Below, in pieces: positions 25,335 to 34,110 of a stretch of DNA of 64,000 nucleotides (positions are counted from its first letter, which is position 1; each line of letters begins with the position of its first letter). This DNA comes from Microbacterium oleivorans (GTDB lineage: Bacteria; Actinomycetota; Actinomycetes; Actinomycetales; Microbacteriaceae): positions 744,001 to 808,000 of the forward strand of contig NZ_JAMBOV010000001.1 in assembly GCF_023715745.1 (NCBI RefSeq). Direction: 5' to 3'. The notes under the pieces are model-generated. The model was not told where the DNA came from. It searched no databases and saw nothing but the letters and a program-made list of their open reading frames with translations. The translations under genes and the position numbers were made by a program.

Positions 25335-25763
25335 TCAGACGCCGCGCAGGCGTGCGGTCAGCTTCTCGAGCTGAGCCAGTTCGTCGTCGGTGAGCACCGA
25401 CATCCGCTCGGCGATCGTGCGCCCGTGCGTCGTCGCGAGGCGGCGGAACATCGTCGCACCCTTCTCCGTGGCTCGGATGAGGGCGCCGCGCCCGTCCTGA
25501 GGGTCGGGACACTTGGACACCAGGCCGCGCGTCACCATCCGGTCCACCAGCCGCGAGACGCTCGGCTGACTGATGAGCATGTTCGCCGTCACGTCGCGCA
25601 GTCGGGCGGTGTGGTCCTCGCCGCGGGTGACCGTGAGCAGCACGTCGTACTCGCCGCTCGACAGCTCGTGCCCTTCGAAGTCCTGCCCGATCTCCGCCAG
25701 CACCTCGTGCTGCGCGCGGAAGAGACTCTCCCAGGCGGCGATGGCGAGGCGGCGGTCTGTCAT
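25335..25763 (-). CDS. MarR family transcriptional regulator
   Basis: 142 residues from ATG 25763; a longer in-frame ORF to 25811 lacks an upstream argument. Winged helix features: GHELSSGEYDVLLTVTRGE, LRDVTANMLISQPSVSRLVDRMVTRG (residues about 55-80; recognition helix SQPSVSRLVDRM) and DPQDGRGALIRATEKG. Helical ends form the dimer. The target is not evident; the divergent neighbour is the exported phosphatase, 191 bases away. Confidence 0.88.
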   Translation of the reverse strand: MTDRRLAIAAWESLFRAQHEVLAEIGQDFEGHELSSGEYDVLLTVTRGEDHTARLRDVTANMLISQPSVSRLVDRMVTRGLVSKCPDPQDGRGALIRATEKGATMFRRLATTHGRTIAERMSVLTDDELAQLEKLTARLRGV

Positions 25764-25954
25764 GGCGTCAACTGTAGCGTCGCCGTCGACGCCGCCCCGA
25801 CGGCTCGACACCCCCTGGCAATCACGCCGCCACGCTCCGTTCTCCCGTTGAGGAGAGGATTCTCATGCAGGCCCTTGTTGCTATGTCCTGACAAGTAATG
25901 CGTGCCTCGGTAGTCTGCGACCAACCCCGCAACCAACGGAAGTGAGGCGCGCCC

Positions 25955-27766
25955 GTGAGCGTGAAGAAACACACAGGCAGAACCGGCGTCCGCGTCGGCG
26001 CGGCGATCAGCGGACTCGGTGTCCTCGTCGCCTGCACCCTGACCGCCGGACCGGCCTTCGCCGCCACCGGCTTCACCGAGGAGCAGAAGAACGCGACGTA
26101 CACGTCGGACGCGACCGCCTCGACGGGAGACTCGAGCTCACCCAGTGCCGACAACTGGTCGGTGCGGATGGTGGACGTCTTCGACGACCTGCGCACCGAC
26201 CGCGGCGAGGGCGGCAACGCCGCCGTCATGGACTACAACGACGAGATCACCAGCCGGATCAACCTCACCGCGTCCGACGAGCAGGTGCAGCGGGCGATCG
26301 TCGACCAGTACGAGGACATGTCGATCAGCATGGCCGACGCGTTCGGCGAGAAGCTCGGCGCGATCTACACCGAGGCTGCTGTGGCAGGAGAGCTGCCGAA
26401 GACCACATGGCTGCTGAGCAAGGAGAGCGGGAAGCTCGGTTCGACCTCGTCGAGCAACCCACCGAAGAACTACTTCGATTACGACCGCCCGTACCTGCGA
26501 CTCGACACGACGACACAGCTCGAGTACCGCGACAGGGAGGGCGGCGACGCGTGGGGCTCGACGAGCGGGTCGTATCCGTCGGGACACACGTCGCAGGCCT
26601 ACTGGCAGGGCACGGCGCTGGCCGAGATGCTGCCCGAGCTCGCGCCGCAGATCCTCGCTCGCACGGCCGAGGCGTCCGACAACCGCATCGTCATGGCGGC
26701 GCACTACGCGCTCGACGTCATCAGCGGTCGGATGATGGGCCAGAAGATCATCGCGCTGCGCCTCGCCGACCCCGAGATGCGCGCTCTCGTCGAGGAGGCG
26801 GGTCAGGAGATCCGCGACGTCCTCGAAGCCGGGTGCGGTGACACGCTCGAGAATTGCATCGCCGAGGACGCCCCCTACATGTCCACGGAAGACGCCCTGG
26901 CCTACTACGAGGAGCGCCTCGGGTACGGCTTCCCCGACGTCGGACCCGAGGGTGCCCCCGTCGTCGTGCCCGAGGGTGCCGAGGAGCTGCTGGTCTCGAC
27001 CCAGCCCGACCTGACGCCCGAACAGCGTCGGCAGCTGCTCGCCCTGACGGCGGCGGATTCCGGTCATCCGCTCGACGTGGGTGAGCAGGAGAGCTGGCAG
27101 CGCATGAACCTCGCTGCGGCGATGGCCGCGGAGGTCACCGTGAAGGACGACGGCTCGATCGTCATCGGGGATGCCGGTGGCGAGCCCACCCCGACCCCGG
27201 AGCCGACGCCGACCCCCGAGCCGACCCCGGCTCCCGAGCCGATCCCCACCCCTGAGCCCACCCCGGCCCCGGAGCCGACCCCCAGCCCCGAGGCGACCCC
27301 GGCGCCGCAGCCCTCGCTGCCCTCGACCGGCGGCTCGCCGAGCGCTCCCGTCGCGAACGGCGACGACCTGCCGGCGGCGGCGGAGGGCCGCATCCAGGCA
27401 TCCGTCCGCGGCGACCGTGTCGTGGTCTCGGGTCTGACCGCCGATGACCGCTACTACGGGTTCATCTATTCGACGCCGACGGCGCTGGGTGGGACGACCG
27501 CGGATGCCGCCGGCTCGGCGAGCTTCGCGCTGCCGGCCGACCTCGACGAGGGTGCGCACCGTGTCGCCGTCGTCGACGAGTCGGGTGAACTCGTCGGCTG
27601 GGCCGCCGTGACGATCGGGAACAGTGAGCCCGCAGCTGTCGACGACGAGCTCGCGTCGACGGGTGGTCAGTCCGCCCCGCTGTGGGTCGCGGGCGGTGCC
27701 GGGGCGGCGCTGCTCGGTCTCGGCGTGGTGCTGATCATGCGTCGTCGCCGGAGTGCGACCGTCTGA
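25955..27766 (+). CDS. Exported, wall-anchored PAP2/class A acid phosphatase-like protein
   Basis: 603 residues from GTG 25955. A signal peptide ends at about AFA-ATG (residue 36). The phosphatase signature is complete: Lys171-x6-Arg178-Pro179 (KNYFDYDRP), PSGH (208-211) and Arg244-x5-His250-x3-Asp254 (NRIVMAAHYALD), the pattern of class A acid phosphatases (PhoN) and vanadium haloperoxidases. After a helical middle region comes a Pro/Thr/Glu repeat spacer (about 410-450), an internal LPSTGG, an Ig-like segment, and a C-terminal LASTGG, hydrophobic stretch and RRRR tail. LAxTG is the class E sortase-type signal. It likely removes phosphate from organic esters at the cell surface. Confidence 0.87.
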   Translation: MSVKKHTGRTGVRVGAAISGLGVLVACTLTAGPAFAATGFTEEQKNATYTSDATASTGDSSSPSADNWSVRMVDVFDDLRTDRGEGGNAAVMDYNDEITSRINLTASDEQVQRAIVDQYEDMSISMADAFGEKLGAIYTEAAVAGELPKTTWLLSKESGKLGSTSSSNPPKNYFDYDRPYLRLDTTTQLEYRDREGGDAWGSTSGSYPSGHTSQAYWQGTALAEMLPELAPQILARTAEASDNRIVMAAHYALDVISGRMMGQKIIALRLADPEMRALVEEAGQEIRDVLEAGCGDTLENCIAEDAPYMSTEDALAYYEERLGYGFPDVGPEGAPVVVPEGAEELLVSTQPDLTPEQRRQLLALTAADSGHPLDVGEQESWQRMNLAAAMAAEVTVKDDGSIVIGDAGGEPTPTPEPTPTPEPTPAPEPIPTPEPTPAPEPTPSPEATPAPQPSLPSTGGSPSAPVANGDDLPAAAEGRIQASVRGDRVVVSGLTADDRYYGFIYSTPTALGGTTADAAGSASFALPADLDEGAHRVAVVDESGELVGWAAVTIGNSEPAAVDDELASTGGQSAPLWVAGGAGAALLGLGVVLIMRRRRSATV

Positions 27767-27779
27767 CGCGTCACGCAGT

Positions 27780-27813
27780 AAGGGCCGGCTGGAGAGGCAT
27801 CCAGCCGGCCCTT
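27780..27813 (+). terminator. Hairpin terminator after the phosphatase gene
   Basis: AAGGGCCGGCTGG/CCAGCCGGCCCTT, a perfect 13-base stem with an 8-base loop, followed by GTCCCTTT. It starts 14 bases after the stop codon. Confidence 0.9.
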
Positions 27814-27985
27814 GTCCCTTTGCACCAAGAGTGTCCTGCAATCACATGTCGGTAGCTGCCACAGCAAAACATCTACCGTGCAATGAATGTATAACGGCGA
27901 GGTAACGGTGGCAAGGGTTTCTTGTTATCAATTTGTGATGCGCCATCGAGGGGTGCGCTGAGGCCGACGCGAACCCGATCCGGCG

Positions 27986-28007
27986 CTAATCGACAGGTGT
28001 AGATTAG
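27986..28007. promoter_or_regulatory. Near-perfect 22-base palindrome ahead of the SDR-tetR operon
   Basis: Outer arms CTAATC and GATTAG are perfect, inner ACA/TGT also pair; only one position per arm and the centre fail. It ends 24 bases before the SDR ATG. The size and symmetry fit a TetR-family operator, presumably for the regulator encoded at 28769. The rest of the 265-base gap 27767-28031 holds the terminator and an AT-richer stretch with no gene. Confidence 0.65.
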
Positions 28008-28031
28008 AGGCGGATCGAAAGGAGTTCCACC

Positions 28032-28772
28032 ATGGGACGAATCACCGGGAAGGTCGCACTCATCAGCGGAGGCGCGCGCGGCATGGGCGCCGAGCACGCG
28101 AAGCTGTTCGTGCAGGAGGGCGCGAAGGTCGTCATCGGCGATCTTCTGGACGAGGCGGGCGAAGCGCTCGCCGCCGAGCTGGGCGACGCCGCCCGTTATG
28201 TGCACCTGGATGTGACGGCATATGCGGACTGGGAGAAGGCCGTCGCCGTGGCCGAGCAGGAGTTCGGCCGGCTCGACATCGTCGTGAACAACGCCGGGAT
28301 CGCGAACTTCGCGACGATCGAGGAGTACTCCCTCGAGCAGTGGGATCAGATCATCGCGATCAACCTGACGGGCGTCTTCTACGGCATCAAGGCGGCGATC
28401 GAGCCGCTCAAGCGCAGCGGTGCCGGCTCCATCATCAACGTGTCGTCGACGGCGGGACTGCAGGGGTACGAAGCGCTCCCCGGCTACAACGCGTCGAAGT
28501 TCGGGGTGCGCGGCCTCACGAAGAACGCCGCCCTCGACCTCGGGCGCTACAACATCCGTGTCAACTCGGTGCACCCGGGCGCGATCCGCACCCCGATGAC
28601 CGAGGGCCTGGACGCCTCGCAGAACCACGTCGCCCTGCACCGCATGGGTGAAGCCGTCGAGCTGTCGCGGCTCGTGCTGTTCCTGGCCAGCGACGAGTCG
28701 AGCTTCTCGACGGGGGCCGAGTTCGTCGCCGACGGTGGCGAGACGGCCGGTCTGGCACACTACGGGGCGTGA
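28032..28772 (+). CDS. Short-chain dehydrogenase/reductase
   Basis: 246 residues from ATG 28032 with ribosome site AAAGGAG. Classical SDR: cofactor loop SGGARGMG (residues 12-19), Asp37 at the end of strand 2 favouring NAD(H), NNAG (86-89) and catalytic Ser139, Tyr152 and Lys156 (YNASK). The GGARGMGAEHA...QEGAKVVIGD pattern is like 3-alpha/20-beta-hydroxysteroid dehydrogenases, though the substrate could be any secondary alcohol or ketone. It overlaps the downstream TetR gene by 4 bases. Confidence 0.88.
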   Translation: MGRITGKVALISGGARGMGAEHAKLFVQEGAKVVIGDLLDEAGEALAAELGDAARYVHLDVTAYADWEKAVAVAEQEFGRLDIVVNNAGIANFATIEEYSLEQWDQIIAINLTGVFYGIKAAIEPLKRSGAGSIINVSSTAGLQGYEALPGYNASKFGVRGLTKNAALDLGRYNIRVNSVHPGAIRTPMTEGLDASQNHVALHRMGEAVELSRLVLFLASDESSFSTGAEFVADGGETAGLAHYGA

Positions 28773-29353
28773 CGATCGACCCTCGGCAGGCTCGCACCAG
28801 CGCCGCCCTGCGCGCGGCGCTGGTGCGCCTGCTGGCTGATCGCCCCCTTGCGGCGGTCTCGGTTGCGGAACTCTGCCGCGAGGCGGGCGTGCACCGCACC
28901 ACCTTCTACAAACACGCCGCCGGCGTGGACGAGTTCGCCGTCGCCATGTTGACGGAGGAGATCGACACCATCGCCGCGATCGACACGGACGTGATCTCGG
29001 AGGCGGATGCGGCGCGCGTCTACCATGCCGTGACGCGCCGCCTGCTGGAGTGGCTGGCCGGTCAGCGCGACCTGTATCGCGCGCTCTTGGACTCTTCGGC
29101 CCGGGGCGCGCTCCGTTCCGCGCTGGGCGATGTGCTGCGCCGGCGCGCCCACATCGCTCTGCAGCAGCTCGCCGAGGCGGGCATCTCGGGCGCGCCGCGA
29201 TCCGCGCGTGACCGCGAGGAGGCCGCCGCGTTCATCGCCGGCGGTCTCGTCGGCGTCATGGACGTCTGGATCCGCGAGGATGACACGGATGCCGCTGCCG
29301 CGGAGGCCCGCATCTTCCGCCTCATGCCGGAATGGTGGCCCGGCGTCCACTGA
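28769..29353 (+). CDS. TetR/AcrR family transcriptional regulator
   Basis: 194 residues from GTG 28769 (GTGA overlap with the SDR gene). HTH: ARTSAALRAALVRLLAD, then VSVAELCREAGVHRTTFYKH at about residues 31-50. The C-terminal region RRLLEWLAGQRDLYRALLDSS and FIAGGLVGVMDVWI fits TetR_C ligand domains. Coupling with the SDR and the palindrome at 27986 point to a self-regulating operon that senses the SDR substrate or product. Confidence 0.87.
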   Translation: MTIDPRQARTSAALRAALVRLLADRPLAAVSVAELCREAGVHRTTFYKHAAGVDEFAVAMLTEEIDTIAAIDTDVISEADAARVYHAVTRRLLEWLAGQRDLYRALLDSSARGALRSALGDVLRRRAHIALQQLAEAGISGAPRSARDREEAAAFIAGGLVGVMDVWIREDDTDAAAAEARIFRLMPEWWPGVH

Positions 29354-29375
29354 GCGACGAGGGGGCGACCGCGGA

Positions 29376-30134
29376 TCAGGCTCGCGCGTCCCGGCGCATG
29401 ACGGTGAAGCGTCCTTCATCGCGGGCTGGGGTGAAGCGGTGCGCGTCGAAGAGGGACCGCGGGCCGCAGAAGGCGTCCGCATCCCCGCCGTCGGCGGCGT
29501 TGCGCGGGTAGCCCTCGACGAAGCGAGCGCCGCGGCCGGCGCTGTCGGCGACGACCCGCCCGAGGAGCGCGTTCGAGACCCCGTGCCGGCGGTAGGGCGG
29601 TGCCACGACGAAGCACGACACCCCCACCACGGTGTCGGGTGCCGGACCCTCCGGATCGAGCCCGTCGTACTTGCGGTACGTCGATCGCAGCGACGCGTTG
29701 ACCCAGCCGCCGACGCGACCGTCGATGTAGGCGAGGTACCCGACGGTGGCCCCCGCCCGGAGCCGCTCCACCATGTCGGCGCGCAGATCGCGCCAGGGAC
29801 GCTCGGGTCCGTCACCGGTGTGAGGGTGCAGGCAATAGCAGGATCCCCAGTCGGGGTTGTCGGGGAACGCATCACGGTCGAAGAACGTCAGCCAGTCGTC
29901 GATGCGATCCTCGGTCACCGGCACGACGTCGATCGCCCCGATCGTGTCGAGCCGTTCGACCGGACCGTCCTCGCGCGCCGAGGCATCCGCGAAGTTCCGG
30001 GCCCACAGCCGGATCTCGTCATCGGGCAGCTCGACATCGTGCGCGGCCCGGATGTGCCCGAACATCGCCTCGACCAGGGCGTCGGCATCCGCCCCCTCGA
30101 CGCGCTCGTCACCCTCGAAGCACTCGATCCACAT
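29376..30134 (-). CDS. GNAT-like acetyltransferase with N-terminal DUF1059-like segment
   Basis: 252 residues from ATG 30134. The first ~50 residues (MWIECFEGDERVEGADADAL then FGHIRAAHDVELPDDEIRLW) resemble the small DUF1059 fold. A GNAT domain follows: GSCYCLHPHTG, VGYLAYIDGRVGGWVNASLRS, and the acetyl-CoA loop CFVVAPPYRRHGVSNALLGRVV at about residues 180-201. ARFVEGYPRNA continues the pattern. It would transfer an acetyl group from acetyl-CoA to an unknown small molecule. The domain fusion is assigned by eye and needs profile confirmation. Confidence 0.75.
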   Translation of the reverse strand: MWIECFEGDERVEGADADALVEAMFGHIRAAHDVELPDDEIRLWARNFADASAREDGPVERLDTIGAIDVVPVTEDRIDDWLTFFDRDAFPDNPDWGSCYCLHPHTGDGPERPWRDLRADMVERLRAGATVGYLAYIDGRVGGWVNASLRSTYRKYDGLDPEGPAPDTVVGVSCFVVAPPYRRHGVSNALLGRVVADSAGRGARFVEGYPRNAADGGDADAFCGPRSLFDAHRFTPARDEGRFTVMRRDARA

Positions 30135-30185
30135 CGTTCCTCCTCGGTGTACGTCACCGGGAGCCTACGAGTGTCCCCCGACGCC

Positions 30186-30220
30186 GTCGAGGGCCCGTCC
30201 CGCGGGAGCGGACCCTCGAC
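30186..30220 (-). terminator. Hairpin, likely terminator of phoX
   Basis: GTCGAGGG (30186-30193) pairs with CCCTCGAC (30213-30220), with further pairing possible inside. It lies just beyond the 3' end of the leftward PhoX gene and before the GNAT gene on the same strand. Confidence 0.6.
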
Positions 30221-30235
30221 GAGGAACGAGACGGC

Positions 30236-32299
30236 TCAGGCCGGGTACACCTGCACGACCGACGGTCGCGGAGCGTTCGGGACGTCGCCCGGCCGCGTCG
30301 ACCCGTAATCAGGGAACAGCGAGGTCGGGGAGGCCACCGTGCCGTTCTCACCGGGGTGCTGCACCGCGACGAACACGAGCTTCTCGCGGGCGTGGATGAC
30401 GGGACCGCACGTCTCGGCCTCGCGGGGCACCGAGAGGAATTGCTGCACGTGCCCGCGCTCCCGGCCCGTGAGGGGGACCCGGAACAGGCCGTCGTTGAAC
30501 CCGATCGTGCTGGGAGCGCCGTCGGTGGAGATCCACAGCGTGCCGTCCTCGTCGAACGCGAGGTTGTCGGGGCAGGAGATCGGCGACACCTTCTCCTTCG
30601 GGTACCCGGCGAAGTAGGTGCTCGGGTCGGACGGGTTGCCGCACTGGAGCAGGATGTTCCAACCGAAGCTCGTCCCGGCCTGCCCACGGCGCTCGGTGAG
30701 CTCGATCACGTGACCGTAGCGGTTGCCGGTGCGGGGGTTCGCCTCATCCACCATCGAGGTCTTGCCGCGGTCGGAGTTGTTCGTCAGTGCGACGTAGACC
30801 TTGCCGGTGCGCGGGCTCGGCTGCACGTCCTCGGGGCGGTCCATCTTCGTCGCGCCCATCTTGTCGGCGGCCAGTCGCGTGTAGACGAGCACCTCTTCCG
30901 TCGTCATCCCCGGCACGACGCTCTTCCCGTTCCGCGTGAGCGCGACCCACTCACCCGTGCCGTCGAACGTGCCGTCCGCCGGCAGTGCGCCCGAGCCGTC
31001 GATCTGCCCGGCGGGGGAGTCCCCGCGGAACCGGGCGACGAACAGGTCGCCCTCCGAAAGCAGCGTCATGTTCTTCTTGCGCGACCCGCTGATGCGGTTC
31101 TTCGAGACGAACTTGTAGAGGTAGTCGTTGCGCTCGTCGTCGCCCATGTAGGCCACGACCCGGCGGTCCTCGGCGACGATGACGTTCGCCCCCTCGTGCT
31201 TGAAGCGTCCCATGGCGGTGTGCTTCTTGGGAGTCGAGGTCGGGTCCTCCGGGTCGATCTCGACGATGTAGCCGAACCGGTTGGGCTCGTTGACGTAGCC
31301 GGCGTCGAAGGCGTCGAACCGCGGGTCGTACTTCTCCCACCCGGTCGACGTGGTCCGCGAGGCGCTCGCCTGGTAGCGCTTCTGCCCCGGCGTGTCGGCC
31401 GCCCACGCGAAGTACCCGTTGAAGTTCTCCTCGCCCGAGAGGATGGTGCCCCACGGCGTCGTGCCGCCGGCGCAGTTGCCGAGCGTGCCTTTGACCCAGC
31501 GGCCCTCGGGGTCGGCGGCGGTGGTCACGAGGTCCGATCCGGCCGCGGGGCCGGTCAGCTCGAACACCGTCTCGACGGTGATGCGGCGGTTGCGGCGTCC
31601 GTCGACGACGTAGCGCCACGGCGTGCCGCGCCGGCGGCGCGTGATCTCGACGACGGACATGCCCTGGGCCGCCTTGAACACCTCACCGCGACGGCGGAGT
31701 TCGGCGGCATCCGTCGACGGCGGGAACATGATGTTCGGGTTCACGTATTCGTGGTTGTTGACGAGGACGCCGGTCTTGCCGGAGCGATCGGCGAGGATGT
31801 CGAGGTAGTCGCTGTTGTAGCCGAACTGCCGCTCCTGCGCGGCGCGGCTCTGCCCCTCGAGCGAGAACGTCGGCGCGTCCGAGAACAGCGGGTCGCCCCA
31901 GCGGATGATCGGCGACCAGGTGTACCCCTTCGGCACGGTGAGCGCGTCGACGGATGCCGGGACCGGTGCGATCGGCTGGAACGGCAGGCCGTGTCCGCCG
32001 TGCCCGCGCGTCGCCTCGAGCAGTCCACCCGGGGTGGCGGACGCTGATGCGGGGTTCGCGAGACCGAACGCATCGGTCGCCGCCACGACGGCACCGGCCG
32101 CCGCTGCGCCGATCAGCGTGCGGCGCGAGAGGGCGAGTTCGGCGATGCTGCGGAACGTCGGGTTGTCGGATCCGTTGCACTCCGGGCCGAGGCACGCGTT
32201 CGCACACTTGAACCGGCAGGTCACGGCCGACCGCTTGCCGACCGCGTGCGCGGCGAGGGGGAGGGGCGTACGGGTGGTGGGGGGTTCCAAGGTCGTCAC
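30236..32299 (-). CDS. PhoX family phosphatase, Tat-exported
   Basis: 687 residues from ATG 32299. Twin-arginine motif SRRTLIG at 58-64 with hydrophobic GAAAAGAVVAATDAF, so export is in the folded state. Before it lies a Cys cluster (Cys28, 32, 36, 41 in CRFKCANACLGPEC) often present in actinobacterial PhoX-like (DUF839) proteins. The catalytic beta-propeller carries GNCAGGTTPWGTILSGEENF, KHTAMGRFKHEGANVI and DRPEDVQPSPRTGKVYVALTNNS (quoted here as DRPEDVQPSPRTG and VYVALTNNS), the usual metal- and phosphate-binding segments. PhoX enzymes are Ca/Fe-dependent phosphomonoesterases used in phosphate supply outside the membrane. Length fits the family. Confidence 0.9.
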   Translation of the reverse strand: MTTLEPPTTRTPLPLAAHAVGKRSAVTCRFKCANACLGPECNGSDNPTFRSIAELALSRRTLIGAAAAGAVVAATDAFGLANPASASATPGGLLEATRGHGGHGLPFQPIAPVPASVDALTVPKGYTWSPIIRWGDPLFSDAPTFSLEGQSRAAQERQFGYNSDYLDILADRSGKTGVLVNNHEYVNPNIMFPPSTDAAELRRRGEVFKAAQGMSVVEITRRRRGTPWRYVVDGRRNRRITVETVFELTGPAAGSDLVTTAADPEGRWVKGTLGNCAGGTTPWGTILSGEENFNGYFAWAADTPGQKRYQASASRTTSTGWEKYDPRFDAFDAGYVNEPNRFGYIVEIDPEDPTSTPKKHTAMGRFKHEGANVIVAEDRRVVAYMGDDERNDYLYKFVSKNRISGSRKKNMTLLSEGDLFVARFRGDSPAGQIDGSGALPADGTFDGTGEWVALTRNGKSVVPGMTTEEVLVYTRLAADKMGATKMDRPEDVQPSPRTGKVYVALTNNSDRGKTSMVDEANPRTGNRYGHVIELTERRGQAGTSFGWNILLQCGNPSDPSTYFAGYPKEKVSPISCPDNLAFDEDGTLWISTDGAPSTIGFNDGLFRVPLTGRERGHVQQFLSVPREAETCGPVIHAREKLVFVAVQHPGENGTVASPTSLFPDYGSTRPGDVPNAPRPSVVQVYPA

Positions 32300-32378
32300 C
32301 GATCCAGCATCCGTCGCCGTTCCTGCGGCGGGGTGAACCGCGCATGAACTCCGGGTGACCGTCGACGGGTGCCCGAGG

Positions 32379-33461
32379 TCAGCCCGAGGCGACGGCGAAG
32401 AGGCCCGCGATCCCGACGCCGTAGAGCACGAGCACGGTCAGCGAATCGAGACCCATCCCGAGCACACGCCGCGACGGGCGGAACACGAGCCCGACGACGT
32501 AGACGAGGGTCAGGAGCGCCGCCAGGGCGGTCAGGTAGACGTCCGTCGCGCCCGCCCGCGGCAGCACCGCCTGTCCCGAGATCACTGTCGCGATCAGGAA
32601 CAGCACCGGAAGGAAGGCGTTCCCCCCGAAGATGTCGCTCATCGCGAGATTGTCGTCTCCCTGTCGGATGGCCTGCAGTCCGGTCGAGATCTCGGGCAGC
32701 GCGGTCGCGAGTGCCAGGAAGGTCGCGCCGAAGAGCACACCCGACAGTCCGATGTCCTCGGCGATGGCGTCTCCGGCGCGTTCCAGCACGACGCCGGAGC
32801 CGAGCGTCGCACCGGCGGCGATCAGGAAGATCGTCACGACCGCCCACGTCGGCCGTGCCTTGTGCGGATGCTGCGGTTTCGCGCGGCGGTGGCCGGGGGT
32901 GTGCGGCGACGCGTCCTCCGCCGACCCGTTGCGGTGCCAGGGGAGGTGGCGACCGGCGCGCTGCACCAGGAGCAGGCCCACGATCCAGAGCGCCGTGATC
33001 AGCACGACGTCGGGTGTCAGTCGGGCGAACACGAGTCCCTCGGGCAACTGGCTGCCGGCGACGACGGCGGCGAGGACCGCGACGACCACGATGCCCTCGA
33101 GCACGAGGACGAGGGATGCCGCCCGATAGGTCAACGGCTTCACCCCGCGCCCGCGTCGCCCGAACGCATCGAGGACGACGAGCACGACGGTCTGCAGCGC
33201 GATACCGCCGAGGATGTTGCCGACGGCCACGCCGAGGTTGCCGGCGGCCGCGGCACTGACGGTGATCGCGATCTCGGGAAGGTTCGTCGCGACCGCGAGG
33301 ATGATGAGCCCGCCGAACGCGCTGCCGATGTGCCAGCGCGCATCCAGCACATCGGTGGTCTTCGACAGCTGGATGCCGGCGATCCAGACGACGGCGGCGG
33401 CCGCGACGAAGATCACCACGACGAGCCAGAACGGGAGAGAGGTCACCGCCCCAGTGCACAC
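32379..33461 (-). CDS. Sodium/calcium exchanger family membrane protein (CaCA)
   Basis: 360 residues from GTG 33461; GTG 33446 is an alternative and neither has a strong ribosome site. Two homologous halves each with about five helices. Alpha-repeat motifs: FGGLIILAVATNLPEIAITVSAA (first) and FGATFLALATALPEISTGLQAI (second), with the conserved Pro-Glu of cation/Ca exchangers, and NILGG/DIFGGNAFLP. A hydrophilic, His-rich loop (GRHLPWHRN to KPQHPHKARP) joins the halves. Probably exports Ca or another divalent ion against Na or H. Confidence 0.88.
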   Translation of the reverse strand: MCTGAVTSLPFWLVVVIFVAAAAVVWIAGIQLSKTTDVLDARWHIGSAFGGLIILAVATNLPEIAITVSAAAAGNLGVAVGNILGGIALQTVVLVVLDAFGRRGRGVKPLTYRAASLVLVLEGIVVVAVLAAVVAGSQLPEGLVFARLTPDVVLITALWIVGLLLVQRAGRHLPWHRNGSAEDASPHTPGHRRAKPQHPHKARPTWAVVTIFLIAAGATLGSGVVLERAGDAIAEDIGLSGVLFGATFLALATALPEISTGLQAIRQGDDNLAMSDIFGGNAFLPVLFLIATVISGQAVLPRAGATDVYLTALAALLTLVYVVGLVFRPSRRVLGMGLDSLTVLVLYGVGIAGLFAVASG

Positions 33462-33492
33462 CCTGTCGGGCCGATGCGGAAGGAGGTGCGTG

Positions 33493-34017
33493 TCAGGCCG
33501 TCGGCGCGTCGGGGACGAGCGCGTACTCCCCGCCCGAGCGGGTGCGCTCGAGGAGCCCGTGGTCGACGAGGTAGCGGCGCAGGACCGCGACGTCGTCGGT
33601 CACCGCGGCGAGGCGTTCGTTGATCGCACGCTCGTCGACGACCTCGCCGGGCTGGAGGATGCGGCCGGCGATGAGTGCGAGCAGGGCCCGACGCTCACCG
33701 GCTTGTGCCGGGTACCGCTGCAGGCGCCCGGCGGGGGAGAGGAACCGCTCGGGGCCGGTCGGCCGCGGGGCAGCCGGCGCCGCGGCCAGGATGCGCGCGA
33801 ACACGCCGCCGTCCGCCCGCAGGTCATCGACGTCGCCGGTCACCAGGCCCGCTGCGCGCAGGGTCTCGACGACGTGCCGCCGCCGCGACGGCGAGAGTCC
33901 TTCCAGAGCGGCGTCGACCGTCTCGCCGACGGTCAGTCGCGCGAAGACCTCGCGAGCCCGGTCGTTCGCGAGAGCGGCGATGACCGGCCGCCAGTGCTCG
34001 CTCGTGCGGATCGTCAT
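33493..34017 (-). CDS. DUF2087 domain protein, putative HTH regulator
   Basis: 174 residues from ATG 34017. The N-terminus (HWRPVIAALANDRAREVFARL, LSPSRRRHVVETLRAAGLV) looks like a winged helix. The C-terminal DUF2087 segment is clear: LQRYPAQAGERRALLALIAG, VVDERAINERLA, VLRRYLVDHGLLERTRSGGEYAL. Such proteins are often called transcriptional regulators by domain alone; no target is known. The gene is divergent from the acyl-CoA ligase at 34111. Confidence 0.82.
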   Translation of the reverse strand: MTIRTSEHWRPVIAALANDRAREVFARLTVGETVDAALEGLSPSRRRHVVETLRAAGLVTGDVDDLRADGGVFARILAAAPAAPRPTGPERFLSPAGRLQRYPAQAGERRALLALIAGRILQPGEVVDERAINERLAAVTDDVAVLRRYLVDHGLLERTRSGGEYALVPDAPTA

Positions 34018-34110
34018 CCCCGAAACGCTACTCGTCGCCCACGTCAACCCACAGCGGACGCATCACCCACCCCGCTTACGCTGACGGGACACCGAGGAGG
34101 ACCCCCCACC

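Noticed and set aside
25873..25894. CTTGT...ACAAG inverted repeat as MarR operator ahead of the phosphatase
   Set aside because: Arms of only 5 bases with a 12-base spacer; too weak to claim.
27180..27310. Tandem repeat CCGACCCCGGAG-like
   Set aside because: Codes for the Pro-Thr-Glu spacer of the anchored phosphatase; ordinary wall-spanning repeat.
33214..34110. N-terminal extension of the acyl-CoA ligase frame upstream of 34111
   Set aside because: It is antisense to the exchanger and DUF2087 genes, has no ligase homology, and a good AGGAGG site precedes ATG 34111.
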